This document shows positions 49,081 through 58,565 of a stretch of 64,000 nt of DNA, one piece after another. This DNA is from Leptobrachium leishanense (lineage: Eukaryota; Chordata; Amphibia; Anura; Megophryidae): contig CM019065.1 in the NCBI GenBank assembly GCA_009667805.1, positions 16,566,952-16,630,951 on the forward strand, in the 5' to 3' direction. The translations under genes and the position numbers were made by a program. Under the pieces are notes generated by a model. The model did not search any database. It saw only the letters and a program-made list of their open reading frames with translations, and was not told the DNA's origin. Numbering within the stretch: position 1 is the stretch's first letter; every line of letters starts with the position of its first letter.

Positions 49081-49544
49081 TTTCTCCATTTTCCTTTCTT
49101 TCTGTTTCCCTTGATTGCCTTTTCTTTTTTTTCCTGTTATCGCAATTTGCTCCATTCTTCTTGCGTCCCCGTCTGTCTGTACCCCAAAGGCATGTCATCA
49201 TACACCTCTCTGTCTTTGCACGCCCCTGCAAAGCTGCCTTCTGATTGGCTAGTAGCCCTGCCTTCCGTGACAATGGACAGTGGGGGGATATGATAGAATA
49301 AAACAGCCTTAAAGATGGCTGTCACAGCGTGTTACTTTATATAGCGCTGCCGAATGTCTTGACAATGATAAGCCATGGCAGAGCTATTATCTCTCTCACA
49401 TTCTGAGAAACAACGTGCTGCATGACCTGATGGTACCGAGTACATCTTCAGTGACATTAAACAACCCGAAAAGTCATAGAAATTCTGTGGATGAGCCGGC
49501 TGGGTGTATGAAGATCCATTTCCAATGTAAACATGCTCTGCATC
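49081..49544. other. Intron 2 unique sequence
   Basis: Non-repetitive sequence between the pyrimidine array and a small minisatellite. Nothing recognised. Confidence 0.4.
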
Positions 49545-49790
49545 ATTATACAGAGTGACACAGTCACTTTCAGAAAACAGATACGCAGTATCATAATACG
49601 TAGCGGCGCGGTCACTGTCAGCGTATAGATACACAGTAGCATTATACAGACCGACATGGTCACTGTCAGCGTATAGATACTCAGTATCATTATAGAGTGT
49701 CATGGTCACTGACAGCGTATAGATACACAGTATCATAATACAGAAATACATACTCACCATCAGGGTAAAGATATCCATTATACAAAGCAG
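49545..49790. repeat. Second small array of the 48-bp unit
   Basis: About five diverged copies of the same unit that forms the array at 36795-38970: CATTATACAGAGTGACACAG, GGCGCGGTCACTGTCAGCGT, ATAGATACACAGTA. It ends about 60 bp before the exon 3 acceptor. One copy (GTAGCGGCGCGGTCACTGTC) is nearly identical to the intron 1 consensus; the others are much more diverged. Confidence 0.92.
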
Positions 49791-49852
49791 CCTGTGGTAA
49801 TAAGTGCACCGCCGAGCACAGTGATGACCTCATGGTGTTGATCTCTCCTCAG

Positions 49853-49945
49853 CCACCTCGGACGGGACTCTTGAAGGGCTGGAGAACCTACGTGGAGGCG
49901 TCTGTGAAACCAAAGGCATGAAAGTGACATTAAAAGTGGGACAAA
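49853..49945 (+). CDS. efnb3: Ephrin-B3, coding exon 3
   Basis: A 93-nt exon between acceptor TCTCTCCTCAG|CC and donor CAAA|GTGAGT, phase 1 to phase 1. It joins the single G from exon 2 to give an Ala codon and encodes [20 protein letters not shown], then [10 protein letters not shown]. This matches the end of the ephrin domain and supplies the fourth conserved cysteine (GGVC). Human ephrin-B3 has TSDGTREGLESLQGGVC at the same place. The next exon (stalk) was not found. Confidence 0.95.
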
Positions 49946-50047
49946 GTGAGTATCACAACAATCTAACACGGCAACACACACAGGCAACAATATATAAAAA
50001 ATACAAGTAATCACAACTTCACACTAGTTGCTTGAGAAGAGACAGTA

Positions 50048-50919
50048 GGGGTTAATCAGAGAGAGCCAATCTGGCACCAAAATGTCACCGAACAGGGAAT
50101 TTCCCCGTACGGCGACATTTCGGGGCCATTAAGCTATTCAGAGAGCAGGCAGTTCGCCACATTTTGGCAAACTGCCAGCAAGTACGGTGTCTGTTCGGCG
50201 GCAGTGAAATCTCCCATAGAGAAGCAATAGTTAATCTATTCAGACACCGAACAGCAGTGAAAAGTTGCCGAAGTGCCCTGCCATTCGGTGGTTTCATTTG
50301 TCAGGTTTATTCAGGCGAATCCCATAGGCTTCAATGTTAAAAATATTCCTGTTTTTATCCAATATCTAATAAACCGTTTATTATTTTAATCTGCAGCAAA
50401 AAGTCTCTTTATTTATTGATTGTTTTTAGGACCTTTTAGGCATTTTCCGGGATTTTTTCGGCAAACATTTCTTTTTTTCTAAAAGCGTTTTGTCTTTTTT
50501 CAGCCCTTTTTATTATCATTCATTGGATTTTATATGTAAATTCCAGACATTTTCGTTCATTAGTTTTTTTTGCAAACAGCGTTTCAATTTTCACACTTTC
50601 AAGCGTACTGTTTTTTTCTTTTTTTACCCGTCCAGGTGATTTGCCGGCTGCGTTTGTGAGCCCTCTGGTGGGTTTGCGGCAGGTTGGCGGCAGCGGGCGA
50701 CGGGTTTGCGGCGGGCCTGCGGTGGGTGTTTGGCATGTTTGTGGCAGCATTCGGCAGCCAATTCCCTGCACTTCCGGGACCCCGCGGCGAATTTTGAATT
50801 CACTGCGGGGGCGGGGGGGGGGGGTGAAACCTGATTACCCGAAGTTTGGGGAAGTGCGGGGAACGAGAGAGCACTGAAATGACTGAAGGCGACATTTCGG
50901 TGCTCTCTGTTTAACCCCC
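50048..50919. mobile_element. TIR family P, copy C (872 bp, both ends present)
   Basis: Left end GGGGTTAATCAGAGAGAGCC; right end TGCTCTCTGTTTAACCCCC, imperfect inverted copies. The subterminal words CACCGAAATGTCGCC and CACCAAAATGTCACC also pair. The body carries GGCGGCAGTGAAATC, CCCATAGAGAAGCAATAGTT, CTAATAAACCGTTTATT and CTGCAGCAAAAAGTCTCTTT shared with the copy at 20320. A G-run (GGGGGCGGGGGGGGGGGG) lies at 50807-50824. No transposase was found. Confidence 0.82.
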
Positions 50920-51519
50920 AGTGTGTTGATGCAGCCCTGGGACTGTTTGTTTAAAACTTAACCTTTACTGATTGCTTATAAAAGAAAGAACAGGATAATT
51001 CAAAACAACACAAACAAGTAATAAAAAAGAAAGGAATGTATGTATGCCCTATCAGAATTGCTATCCCTTAGGATCCTTAATATGGACCTAGATGACTATT
51101 CCTAGTCCGGGTAATTGAATAGCCAGGTTTGCATACAGAGCCCTGTAGAAGGATTGTAATGGACACGCTTGTGTGCAGGAGTGGTCCTCCTCAGTAATGG
51201 CCCCTACCAGTAGCGACCAGAGATGGACAGAAGGGATAAGGATAAACCGCTACTTATTAGGAATTGCACAATTGAATTGAGTGTAAGCGAGAAAGAGGAG
51301 CAATAATGCTATTCTGCAGTAATGGCTGCCAATTGGTTACTCCTATGATGCCATGATTACTCTGCTGCAGCTGGTGGGCAGAGGTGATGCCGTGAGGCTG
51401 GAGCCGGCCCTGTGGGGGAGTGGGCAGATGGGTAAAAGGTGGAAGAATTAGCATAGGATCATGTTCAGATGGTCCGTGGATGTAAATCCAATGTGTGTGC
51501 TTCCCACCGGTCAATGTAT
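50920..51519. other. Intron 3 unique sequence
   Basis: Non-repetitive sequence of mixed composition. No feature is recognised. Confidence 0.4.
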
Positions 51520-51654
51520 TTCGCTGACGTTTCGCTAATATTTGGCAAATTGACAGCTTTTGAGTAGCCGAATGGCCACGAAATTGCAACGTACGGGGAA
51601 ATTAACCGTTGGGCGCAATTTGGTGGCTAATTAGGTGCTCTTTGAATAACCCCT
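51520..51654 (-). mobile_element. TIR family P, fragment D (inverted end)
   Basis: Read on the minus strand it starts AGGGGTTATTCAAAGAGCAC and continues with AATTTCCCCGTACGTTGCAA and TTTCGTGGCCATTCGGCTA, matching the left ends of the copies at 20320 and 50048 in order. About 130 bp is recognisable. Confidence 0.75.
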
Positions 51655-51805
51655 ATAGTGTTTGATAAGGAGGAGACTATAAGTCCCAATTCTTTCAGTT
51701 GTTGAGTCCAGTGGAGGAATTGTAACTGAATTATTTCTCAATCCGCCTCCCTGATGTTTCTGAACTACTCCCATGATTCCCTGCCCATCTATTGCATTCA
51801 AAGAA

Positions 51806-51820
51806 TTCTGGGAATTGTAG
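51806..51820 (-). promoter_or_regulatory. ZNF143/Staf-like motif
   Basis: TTCTGGGAATTGTAG on the + strand (CTACAATTCCCAGAA on the minus) resembles the core of the ZNF143/SBS motif. A reverse-like ACTACTCCCATGATTCCCTG lies about 45 bp upstream, so the pair may instead belong to an old inverted-repeat element. Function is not supported beyond the match. Confidence 0.3.
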
Positions 51821-52089
51821 GCATCAGCAGCATCTGAGGGGGCCGTGAGTTAGACAGCTCTACCTTAGGGGCTGCCTGTTACCTGGTCTGTTGTAAACCA
51901 GCTGCTGTATTAGTGGCTCAAGTCAAAACAATTGGGAGCCACAAAGAGATCCTGACAGCGGTGCCGCCGCTTGCATGGGCTACCGAACTCCACGAAGGCA
52001 AGTGCAACCCTACCGCAAGCTCAGCCTATGTACAATCGGCAGCCGCTTAAGCTGAGCTGCAATCTAAGCAGACCCGCTGGTATTTAAAT

Positions 52090-52470
52090 ACTAGAAAAAC
52101 AATCAATGGTGCTTTGTTTGACATAAACGGACGCCCTCGACGAACGTATTTGGGGAAAATAAGCGTAATTCTCTGGAGGTTTTTGCTTTACTTAGAATTG
52201 TAGCAGACATGTCAGAACAAGATATACCTATATATTGGAATTATGGACGAACATTAGACGTAGGGCTGTATGTTTCGCTATCAGATGGTTTATCAGATAT
52301 AAGGCCCTTTCTGGCCGATTATATGAAGGGTCTGCAGCAATCTGTATGATTAGCGTAATGCGCGGGCGCCGAGCTCGCTGGATTCATGACGCTCGGTGAC
52401 ACATGTTCTACTAAGAGCTCATTCTACGTGGCGCTTAATGCTCCCAGAGCTCTGACCAGGGTTAGGAATT
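52090..52470. other. Unique island, possible conserved element
   Basis: Non-repetitive sequence with words such as CTGTATGATTAGCGTAATGC and AAACAATCAATGG, followed by a CpG-containing GCGCGGGCGCCGAGCTCGC stretch. It is bounded by repeats on the right. Composition resembles a regulatory element, but conservation cannot be judged. Confidence 0.3.
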
Positions 52471-52479
52471 AGGAATAAT

Positions 52480-52800
52480 GGTATAGGAGCTCTGTGTGTG
52501 CGGCAATAAGTGTTATAGGAGCTCTGTGTGTGGTAATTAATGGTATAACAACGCCGTGAGTGGTTAATTAATAATATGAGAGTGCTTTGTGTGGTAATTA
52601 ATGGTATAGCAGCAATGTGTGTGATAATTTATAGTATAGGAGTGCTAGGAGAATTCATTTATGGTATAGCATCACCGTATGAGTTAATTAATTGTACAGC
52701 CGTGCTGTGTGTGGTAATTAATGGTATAGGAGTACTGTGTGTGGTAATTAATAGTAACGCAACACTGTGTATGGTAATTGCTGTTACAAGAGAGCTGTGT
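52480..52800. repeat. 30-bp minisatellite, block 1
   Basis: Diverged copies of GTGTGGTAATTAATGGTATA plus GGAGCACT, about 10 units. Same family as the blocks at 53095-54245, 58190-58565 and 62733-63450. Confidence 0.88.
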
Positions 52801-53094
52801 TTAGCTCGTTAGACTGGCCAAAAGGAAATTTAGCCTAAAGCATAGAAAAGTGTTTTGTTTTTTTACAGTGAGAACAATAAAGCTTTGGACTTCTCTGCCT
52901 CTGGAGATATGAATTCTGGCAAAAACATAACATTAAGGGTTATAATATTTAATAGGGGGGTAAAAGCTGCTTGACCCAAATAGAATGACTTTGTTTTCCC
53001 CAGTTGTTGCACAGTTGGAAAGCTTTCCGGACTTGTTTTGGATCGACAGCAGTAGCTGATGTGTGAACTCAATGGGCAAATACCATTTTCAGCC
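52801..53094. other. Spacer between minisatellite blocks
   Basis: Unique sequence of about 290 bp with no recognised feature. Confidence 0.4.
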
Positions 53095-54245
53095 TATGTA
53101 ACTAATGAATGGTATAAGAGAGTGTGTGTGGTAATCAATGGTGCTGTATGTGATAAATAATGATATAAGAACTGTGTGTGTGGTAATTAGTGGTGTATGT
53201 GTGTGTGTGTTAATTAATGGTATATGAGCGCTCTGTGTGGTAGTTAATGGTATAGAAAAGCTGTGTGCCGTAATTATTGGTAAATGAGCAATATGTGTGG
53301 CAAAGTAATAGTATAGCAGCACTGTGTTCGGTAATTAATGATATAATTGCTTATGTAATATTTAACAGGAGTTATATGTTTGGTAATAAATGTTATAGCA
53401 GCATTGAGTGTGGTAATTAATAGTACAGGAGCGCCGTCTGTGGTAATTAATGGCATAAGAGCATTGTGTGTATGTAGTAATTAATGGTACAGGAGCTAAA
53501 GTGTGGTAATTAATGGTATTGCAGCACCGTGTGTGGTAATTGATGGTACAGGAGCACCGTCTGTGGTAATTAATGGCAAATGAGCAATATGTGTGGGAAA
53601 ACGATATATGGTATAGCAGCATTGTGTGAGGTAATTAATGGTATAGGAGCTTATGTAATATTTAACAGGAGCTATATGTGTGGTAATTAATGTATAGCAG
53701 CACTGTGTGTGTGGTAATTAATGGTATAACAACATTACGTGTGGTAATAATGGTATAGCAGCACTATGTGTGGTAATTAATAGTACAGGAGCGCCATCTG
53801 TGTTAATGGTATAAGAGCGTTGTGTGTATGTAGTAATTAATGGTACAGGAGCTAAAGTGTGGTAATTAATGGTATTGCAGCACCCTGTGTGGTAATTGAT
53901 GGTACAGGAGCACCGTCTGTGGTAATTAATGGCAAATGAGCAATATGTGTGGGAAAACGATATATGGTATAGCAGCATTGTGTGAGGTAATTAATGGTAT
54001 AGGAGCTTATGTAATATTTAACAGGAGCTATATGTGTGGTAATTAATGTATAGCAGCACTGTGTGTGTGGTAATTAATGGTATAACAACATTACGTGTGG
54101 TAATAATGGTATAGCAGCACTATGTGTGGTAATTAATAGTACAGGAGCGCCATCTGTGTTAATGGTATAAGAGCGTTGTGTGTATGTAGTAATTAATGGT
54201 ACGGGAGCTTTTGTGTGGTATTTAATTGTGTAGGAGTGCAGTGTG
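53095..54245. repeat. 30-bp minisatellite, block 2, with higher-order repeats
   Basis: The 30-bp units are organised into a larger unit: the marker TTATGTAATATTTAACAGGA occurs at 53351, 53651 and 54007, spacing 300 and 356 bp. The last two long units are nearly identical over about 200 bp after the marker. The array runs up to the start of the Gypsy-type LTR. Confidence 0.92.
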
Positions 54246-54246
54246 T

Positions 54247-54753
54247 TGTTGTGAGGAGACGCCCTTCAGCTCTCCTCCATTTTGGTACAGCTTTTGTTAT
54301 TGTCCTGTTCTGTGTAAGATGTGCATTACCTGCTAAATCTGTATTATATTGATATTATAATTGTGTTTTCCATGGAGAGTCCTATCTAACCCCCTCCCTT
54401 AGTCAGGTTTGTGTGGTTTGATTGAAAAACAGCTCCAGTTCGGTGTTTGTTTATTAAGCCAACATTCCTCTCACTGTATCAGTCTATCGTGTCTCTGTGT
54501 TTTTTGTAATTACATTATCCCTAGTCAATGGCAAAACATTATCCAGACAGCCTGATGTTAAACCTGTTATTGCTAGGTGCTCTATTGTTCTGTCCTTTGG
54601 GTTTGGTTTTGGGCTAAGCTTGTTATTATGGATTGATTATGCTTATACTTCCTGTTTCCTGCTCTGACCTCTGACCTGGAGGCAGTTCTATAATCCAACA
54701 TGATTCCTCACACCTTTTCGAGCAGCTTGCAGTGTCTTCATTTCTGCACGTGA
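54247..54753 (+). repeat. 5' LTR of the Gypsy-type element
   Basis: Starts near TGTTGTGAGGAGACGCC at the edge of the minisatellite and ends near CTTCATTTCTGCACGTGAAAC, followed by TGGTGTCAGAATAAC, which is placed like a primer-binding site. The exact ends are uncertain by a few bases. Confidence 0.7.
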
Positions 54754-54888
54754 AACGTGGTGTCAGAATAACTAGAATCAGCACTGAGCCTCTTGTCTGG
54801 AGCGCAGCAGCTTTGGGAAACAACACCGGTTTGTGAACTGTGGCCTAAGACTGTTCCTTGTGGATTTGTTGCTATTTGAGAGCTCAAT

Positions 54889-55012
54889 ATGGCTGCCATG
54901 AATTGCATACCTCCCCCAGAGGGAATGAGAATGAGCGGGGATTGGAGCAGCAATTGGGAATCTTTCAGAGCTGAATTGGAAGATTATTCCCTGGCTTCTG
55001 GCTTGAATGAGA
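54889..55012 (+). pseudogene. Gag N-terminal remnant (Ty3/Gypsy)
   Basis: A frame starting MAAMNCIPPPEGMRMSGDWS and continuing NWESFRAELEDYSLASGLNE resembles the N-terminus of Gypsy-type Gag from aquatic vertebrates (PPP-GD--NW--F---W--Y--A-GL--K pattern). Homology stops soon after GLNEKSAAVQAATL, where a large deletion joins it to the RNase H region. Nothing here can be functional. Confidence 0.65.
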
Positions 55013-55112
55013 AATCTGCAGCAGTGCAGGCAGCAACTCTGGGCAACTGGACTCTGGTGTTGCCTATTGCAAGCTGGCCAGCCTATCACTTTTGCTTCAC
55101 GGACACTGACTC

Positions 55113-55660
55113 TTACTGACCAAAATCACACACATGTAGAAAAGGAATGTCTGAGTATAGTGTTTGCCTGCCATGGCTTTCACCACTACCTCTATGGTTA
55201 CAATGAGATCGCGGCAGAAACTGACCATAAGCCTGTGATTTCTATTTTCAAGAAACCTCTTTTGTGTGCGCCCAAACGCCTACAGAGCATGATGCTCACA
55301 CTACAAAACTATTGCCAAAATGTTGTCTACAAGCCTGGACCGGAAATGTATATTAGTGACACTCTTAGCAGAGCTACAGCAGCTGGAGGTGCACCCAAGT
55401 GTGCTCAACACACAGGTTGCAATGTTCAATGGGACCTGGATGTCCTGTCACAGATAACTCATTCAGACTACAGTATTTGATCGTCACAGACCAACGATTG
55501 CTTCAGATAAAACAGCACACTGAAACCAATGAGAGTTTGCAAGCTCTTAAATATGTTCTTCTGAATGGTTGGCCTGATTCCAAGGAGGAGGTGCCATTAA
55601 CTGTGTGAGAATATTGGACTTTCAGAGACGAAATCTGCATTCAGGAAGGCATACTATACA
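55113..55660 (+). pseudogene. RNase H and integrase N-terminal remnant
   Basis: One frame gives VEKECLSIVFACHGFHHYLY, AAETDHKPV, PKRLQSMMLTLQNY and VVYKPGPEMYISDTLSRA, the hallmark order of Ty3/Gypsy RNase H. A stop at about 55480 and a frame change follow. The next frame gives LLQIKQHTETNESLQALKYV and later EICIQEGILYKG, matching the start of integrase before its zinc-finger region. It ends where repeat sequence begins at about 55665. Confidence 0.85.
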
Positions 55661-55664
55661 AGGG

Positions 55665-56285
55665 GCCAGGGGCGGATCCAGAGACTAGTCTCGGGAGGGG
55701 CACTTACAGAAAATAAGGTGTTTTAGCAGAGAGCCCGACTCACGAGAATTTACAGAGGGCCCGGCTCACAGGAGCTTACAATCTAGAGGAGCAGAGGGCC
55801 CGGCTCACAGGAGTTTACAATCTAGAGGAGCAGAGGGTCCGGCTCACAGCTTACAATCTAGAGGAGCAGAGGGCCCGGCTCACAGGAGCTTACAATCTAG
55901 AGGAGCAGAGGGCCCGGCTCACAGGAGCTTACAATCTAGAGGAGCAGAGGGCCCGGCTCACAGGAGTTTACAATCTAGAGGAGCAGAGGGTCCGGCTCAC
56001 AGCTTACAATCTAGAGGAGCAGAGGGTCCGGCTCACAGGAGTTTACAATCTAGAGGAGCAGAGGGCCCGGCTCACAGGAGCTTACAATCTAGAGGAGCAG
56101 AGGGCACCCAGGAGTTTACAATCTAGAGGAGCAGAGGGCACCCAGGAGCTTACAATCTAGAGGAGCAGAGGGCACCCAGGAGCTTACAATCTAGAGGAGC
56201 AGAGGACACCCAGGAGCTTACAATCTAGAGGAGCAGAGGGCACCCCGGATTTTACAATCTAGAGGAGCAGAGAGCCCCCAGCTCA
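55665..56285. repeat. 39-bp minisatellite, about 13 copies
   Basis: After GGGGCGGATCCAGAGACTAG (about 55672; resembles a hAT-type terminus) comes an array with unit GGCCCGGCTCACAGGAGCTT plus ACAATCTAGAGGAGCAGAG. Right-hand copies have GGGCACCCAGGAGCTTAC instead. It lies within the Gypsy integrase region and so inserted or arose after it. Confidence 0.92.
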
Positions 56286-57125
56286 CACATGGATTTGCCC
56301 CCAGCTCAAGGATTTTCCCAGCTCAAGGATTTGCCCCCAGGTCATGGATTTGCCCCCAGGTCATGGATTTGCCCAGCTCATGGATTTGCCCCCAGGTCAT
56401 GGATTTGCCCAGCACATGGATTTGCCCCCAGCTCATGGATTTGCCCCCAGGTCATGGATTTGCCCCAGCTCATGGATTTGCCCCCAGCTCATGGATTTGC
56501 CCCCAGCTCATGGATTTGCCCCAGCTCATGGATTTGCCCCCAGGTCATGGATTTGCCCCCAGCTCATGGATTTGCCCCCAGGTCATGGATTTGCCCCCAG
56601 CTCATGGATTTGCCCCCAGCTCATGGATTTGCCCAGCTCATGGATTTGCCCCCAGGTCATGGATTTGCCCCCAGCTCATGGATTTGCCCCCAGGTCATGG
56701 ATTTGCCCCCAGCTCATGGATTTGCCCAGCTCATGGATTTGCCCCCAGGTCATGGATTTGCCCCCAGCTCATGGATATGCCCCCCAGCTCATGGATTTGC
56801 CCCCAGGTCAAGGATTTGCCCCCAGGTCATGGATTTGCCCCCAGCTCATGGATTTGCCCCCAGCTCATGGATTTGCCCAGCTCATGGATTTGCCCCCAGG
56901 TCATGGATTTGCCCCCAGCTCATGGATTTGCCCCCAGGTCATGGATTTGCCCCCAGCTCATGGATTTGCCCCCAGCTCATGGATTTGCCCAGCTCATGGA
57001 TTTGCCCCCAGGTCATGGATTTGCCCCCAGCTCATGGATATGCCCCCCAGCTCATGGATTTGCCCCCAGGTCATGGATTTGTCCCCAGGTCATGGATTTG
57101 CCCCCAGGTCATGGATTTGCCCCAG
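56286..57125. repeat. 19-bp minisatellite, about 44 copies
   Basis: Unit CATGGATTTGCCCCCAGCT, alternating with CAGGT, and with shorter CCCAGCT copies that change register. Three + strand frames stay open; these Pro/His/Asp-rich frames are artefacts. Block order repeats (segments near 56560-56790 and 56850-57080 are alike), which shows segmental expansion. Confidence 0.95.
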
Positions 57126-57156
57126 CTCTCACCTGGATTGTTGCCCCAGCTCCGGC

Positions 57157-57425
57157 AGGGGGTTGAGGGACCCAGATGCCGGGCAGCGCGAGAGCGCCTG
57201 TCCGGTCTTGATCAGTCCGTCCTGTGAAGGGGATGCGGCTGTGTGCGTGCGCAGCCGGTCACGCGGTCCGGCCAGTCAGGTGGTACAGAGACTCAGTACC
57301 ACCTGATTAGCCGGACCACGTGACCGGCTGCGCACGCACACAGCCGCATCCCCTTCACAGGACGGACTGTTCAAGACCGGGCAGGCGCTCTCGCGCTGCC
57401 CGGCATCTGGGTCCCTCAACCCCCG
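57157..57425. repeat. Near-perfect inverted repeat, 130-bp arms
   Basis: Left arm 57157-57286 and right arm 57296-57425 are reverse complements with only about five mismatches, around the 9-bp spacer AGAGACTCA. Sequence is GC- and CpG-rich (GTGCGTGCGCAGCCGGTCAC). The right arm ends directly beside resumed Gypsy integrase sequence. It may be the paired end of the inserted element or a foldback product. Confidence 0.93.
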
Positions 57426-57432
57426 GGCCAGT

Positions 57433-57940
57433 TTTAGGGGCGCGAATGCTGACCTGTGGAAAACCATGGTACATTGGAGGAACACCCCAACCGAAGGCAT
57501 GGACAGAAGTCCTGCACAGCGCTTGATGTCAAGGAGACTGAAAATCTTGTTGCCTGGCTGTGGCCAACAAATTACTTGAACCTTGTGTGGTTACAGGTGT
57601 CCTAGAGCAGTGTTTCTCAACTCCAGTCCTCAGGACCCGCTGACAGCAGGATATGTGAAGCACAGCACAGGTGATATAATTTGGAAACTGCGGAGGAGGA
57701 AACAGATCGCCAAACTGTCATATGATGTGTCTGCTAAAGACTTTCCCGAACTAAGCATTGGAGAGCCAATCTGTATGAAGCCGCTTCCTGGTGACAGGAC
57801 TGGTCGCTGGAGACTGGGTTCCTGTGTTCGGCAGGTTGCCCCTCGCTCATATCTTGTGGACTTGCACTGCACGTGCACTGCAATCGGGTGGACTTGCGAG
57901 GGGCAGAGTGACCCAACGCAAAAGCCTATATACATCCTGC
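57433..57940 (+). pseudogene. Integrase C-terminal remnant (Ty3/Gypsy), interrupted
   Basis: From about 57453 the translation reads VHWRNTPTEGMDRSPAQRLM and MSRRLKILLP, the familiar end of the Gypsy integrase core. After an 80-bp insertion (about 57603-57680) it resumes as LRRRKQIAKLSYDVSAKDFP, then GRWRLGSCVRQVAPRSYLVD, the C-terminal domain. Stops and frame changes make it non-functional. Confidence 0.82.
57603..57682. mobile_element. Short DNA-transposon end fragment inside integrase
   Basis: CAGTGTTTCTCAACTCCAGT followed by CCTCAGGACCCGCTGACAGC and GCACAGGTGATATAATTT interrupts the integrase reading. Removing it restores similarity on both sides. It looks like an internally deleted hAT-type MITE, from general familiarity with CAGTGTTTCTC ends; no target duplication was resolved. 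Confidence 0.5.
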
Positions 57941-58010
57941 ACGTGATCCTCTCGAGGAGCACGATGCCCCTAGTCCTCCTGGACCACATCTGCAAAGTGG
58001 AGAGAATACT

Positions 58011-58055
58011 ACTGTCCTATCAGCTTGCAGCGTCTTCATTTCTGCACATGAAACA
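58011..58055 (+). repeat. 3' LTR remnant
   Basis: CAGCTTGCAGCGTCTTCATT followed by TCTGCACATGAAAC repeats the end of the 5' LTR near 54720-54753 with two substitutions. Only the last ~45 bp is preserved, so most of this LTR has been deleted. Confidence 0.8.
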
Positions 58056-58189
58056 ATGCCTGGGGGAATAGGATAAATCATGGTTTCGGACAAAGTCTTT
58101 AATTGACAGCTATATTCACCGGATATGATCACAGACTATAGAAGAAAGAGACGAAATTAACAGAGGTGCTGAAATGAAGTTCCGGGAGT

Positions 58190-58565
58190 TTGTTACTGTG
58201 GTAACTTATGGTACAGGATCGCTGTCTGTGGTAATTAATGGTAAAAGAATGCTGTGTGTATTAATGGTATAGGAGCAATATGTGTGGTAATTAATGGTAT
58301 AAAAGTTCTGCATGATAATGGTATAAAAGTGCTTTGCGGCAATTAATGGTAAAGCACCACTGTGTATTAATTAATGGTATAGGTGCTCTGGCTGGTAATT
58401 AATGGTAAAATACCGTTGTGTATGGTAATTAATGTTATAGGAGCACTGTGTGTGGTAATTAATGGTATAGGAGGACTGTGTGTGGTAATTAATGGTATAG
58501 CAGCACTGTGTATGGTAATTAATGGTATAGGAGCAGCAATATGTGTGGTAAGTAATGGTTTAAGA
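58190..58565. repeat. 30-bp minisatellite, block 3
   Basis: About 12 copies of the GTGTGGTAATTAATGGTATA unit, in the same orientation as blocks 1, 2 and 4. It continues the array after the Gypsy-type insertion. Confidence 0.9.

Larger units (their letters stand above)
3124..49945 (+). other. efnb3: efnb3 gene, 5' part (three coding exons seen)
   Basis: Ephrin-B3 is a single-pass membrane ligand for EphB/EphA4 receptors that acts in contact-dependent axon guidance and cell sorting, with reverse signalling through its tail. Exons 1-3 give signal peptide and complete receptor-binding domain: 508 nt in phase, about 169 residues, up to the invariant GMK-V-L-VGQ segment. Intron 1 is about 39.2 kb and intron 2 about 7.2 kb. 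The stalk, transmembrane and cytoplasmic exons were not seen by 64000, so intron 3 probably exceeds 14 kb. The paralogue call (B3 rather than B1 or B2) rests on YVLYPQIGDRLDLLCPR, SPNLWGHEF and the [12 protein letters not shown] segment. Compared with the human gene, expansion by repeats is extreme. Confidence 0.9.
54247..58055 (+). mobile_element. Decayed Ty3/Gypsy element with nested insertions
   Basis: Order on the + strand: 5' LTR (about 54247-54753), putative primer-binding region TGGTGTCAGAATAAC, a short gag-like segment, RNase H, zinc-binding start of integrase, a block of unrelated repeats (about 55665-57430), later parts of integrase and a 3' LTR remnant. Protease and the reverse transcriptase core are missing between gag and RNase H. 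The LTR copies share GCAGCTTGCAGTGTCTTCAT and TTTCTGCAC-TGAAAC. The element is inserted between blocks of the 30-bp minisatellite. Confidence 0.85.

Noticed and set aside
44603..49293. FLPLPLFLSVF and SLIVSFYFLSHCFF hydrophobic frames that look like multi-pass membrane proteins
   Set aside because: Pyrimidine-rich minisatellites encode Phe/Leu/Ser by composition. The repeats are exact at the DNA level and the frames are interrupted by a retroelement.
56289..57306. Pro-rich WICPQLMDLPPGHGFA frames in three + strand frames
   Set aside because: 19-bp minisatellite, open in three frames; no gene.
55665..57430. Block inside integrase as a defined hAT element
   Set aside because: A hAT-like CAGGGGCGGATCCAG word marks the left side, but no matching inverted right end or 8-bp duplication was found.
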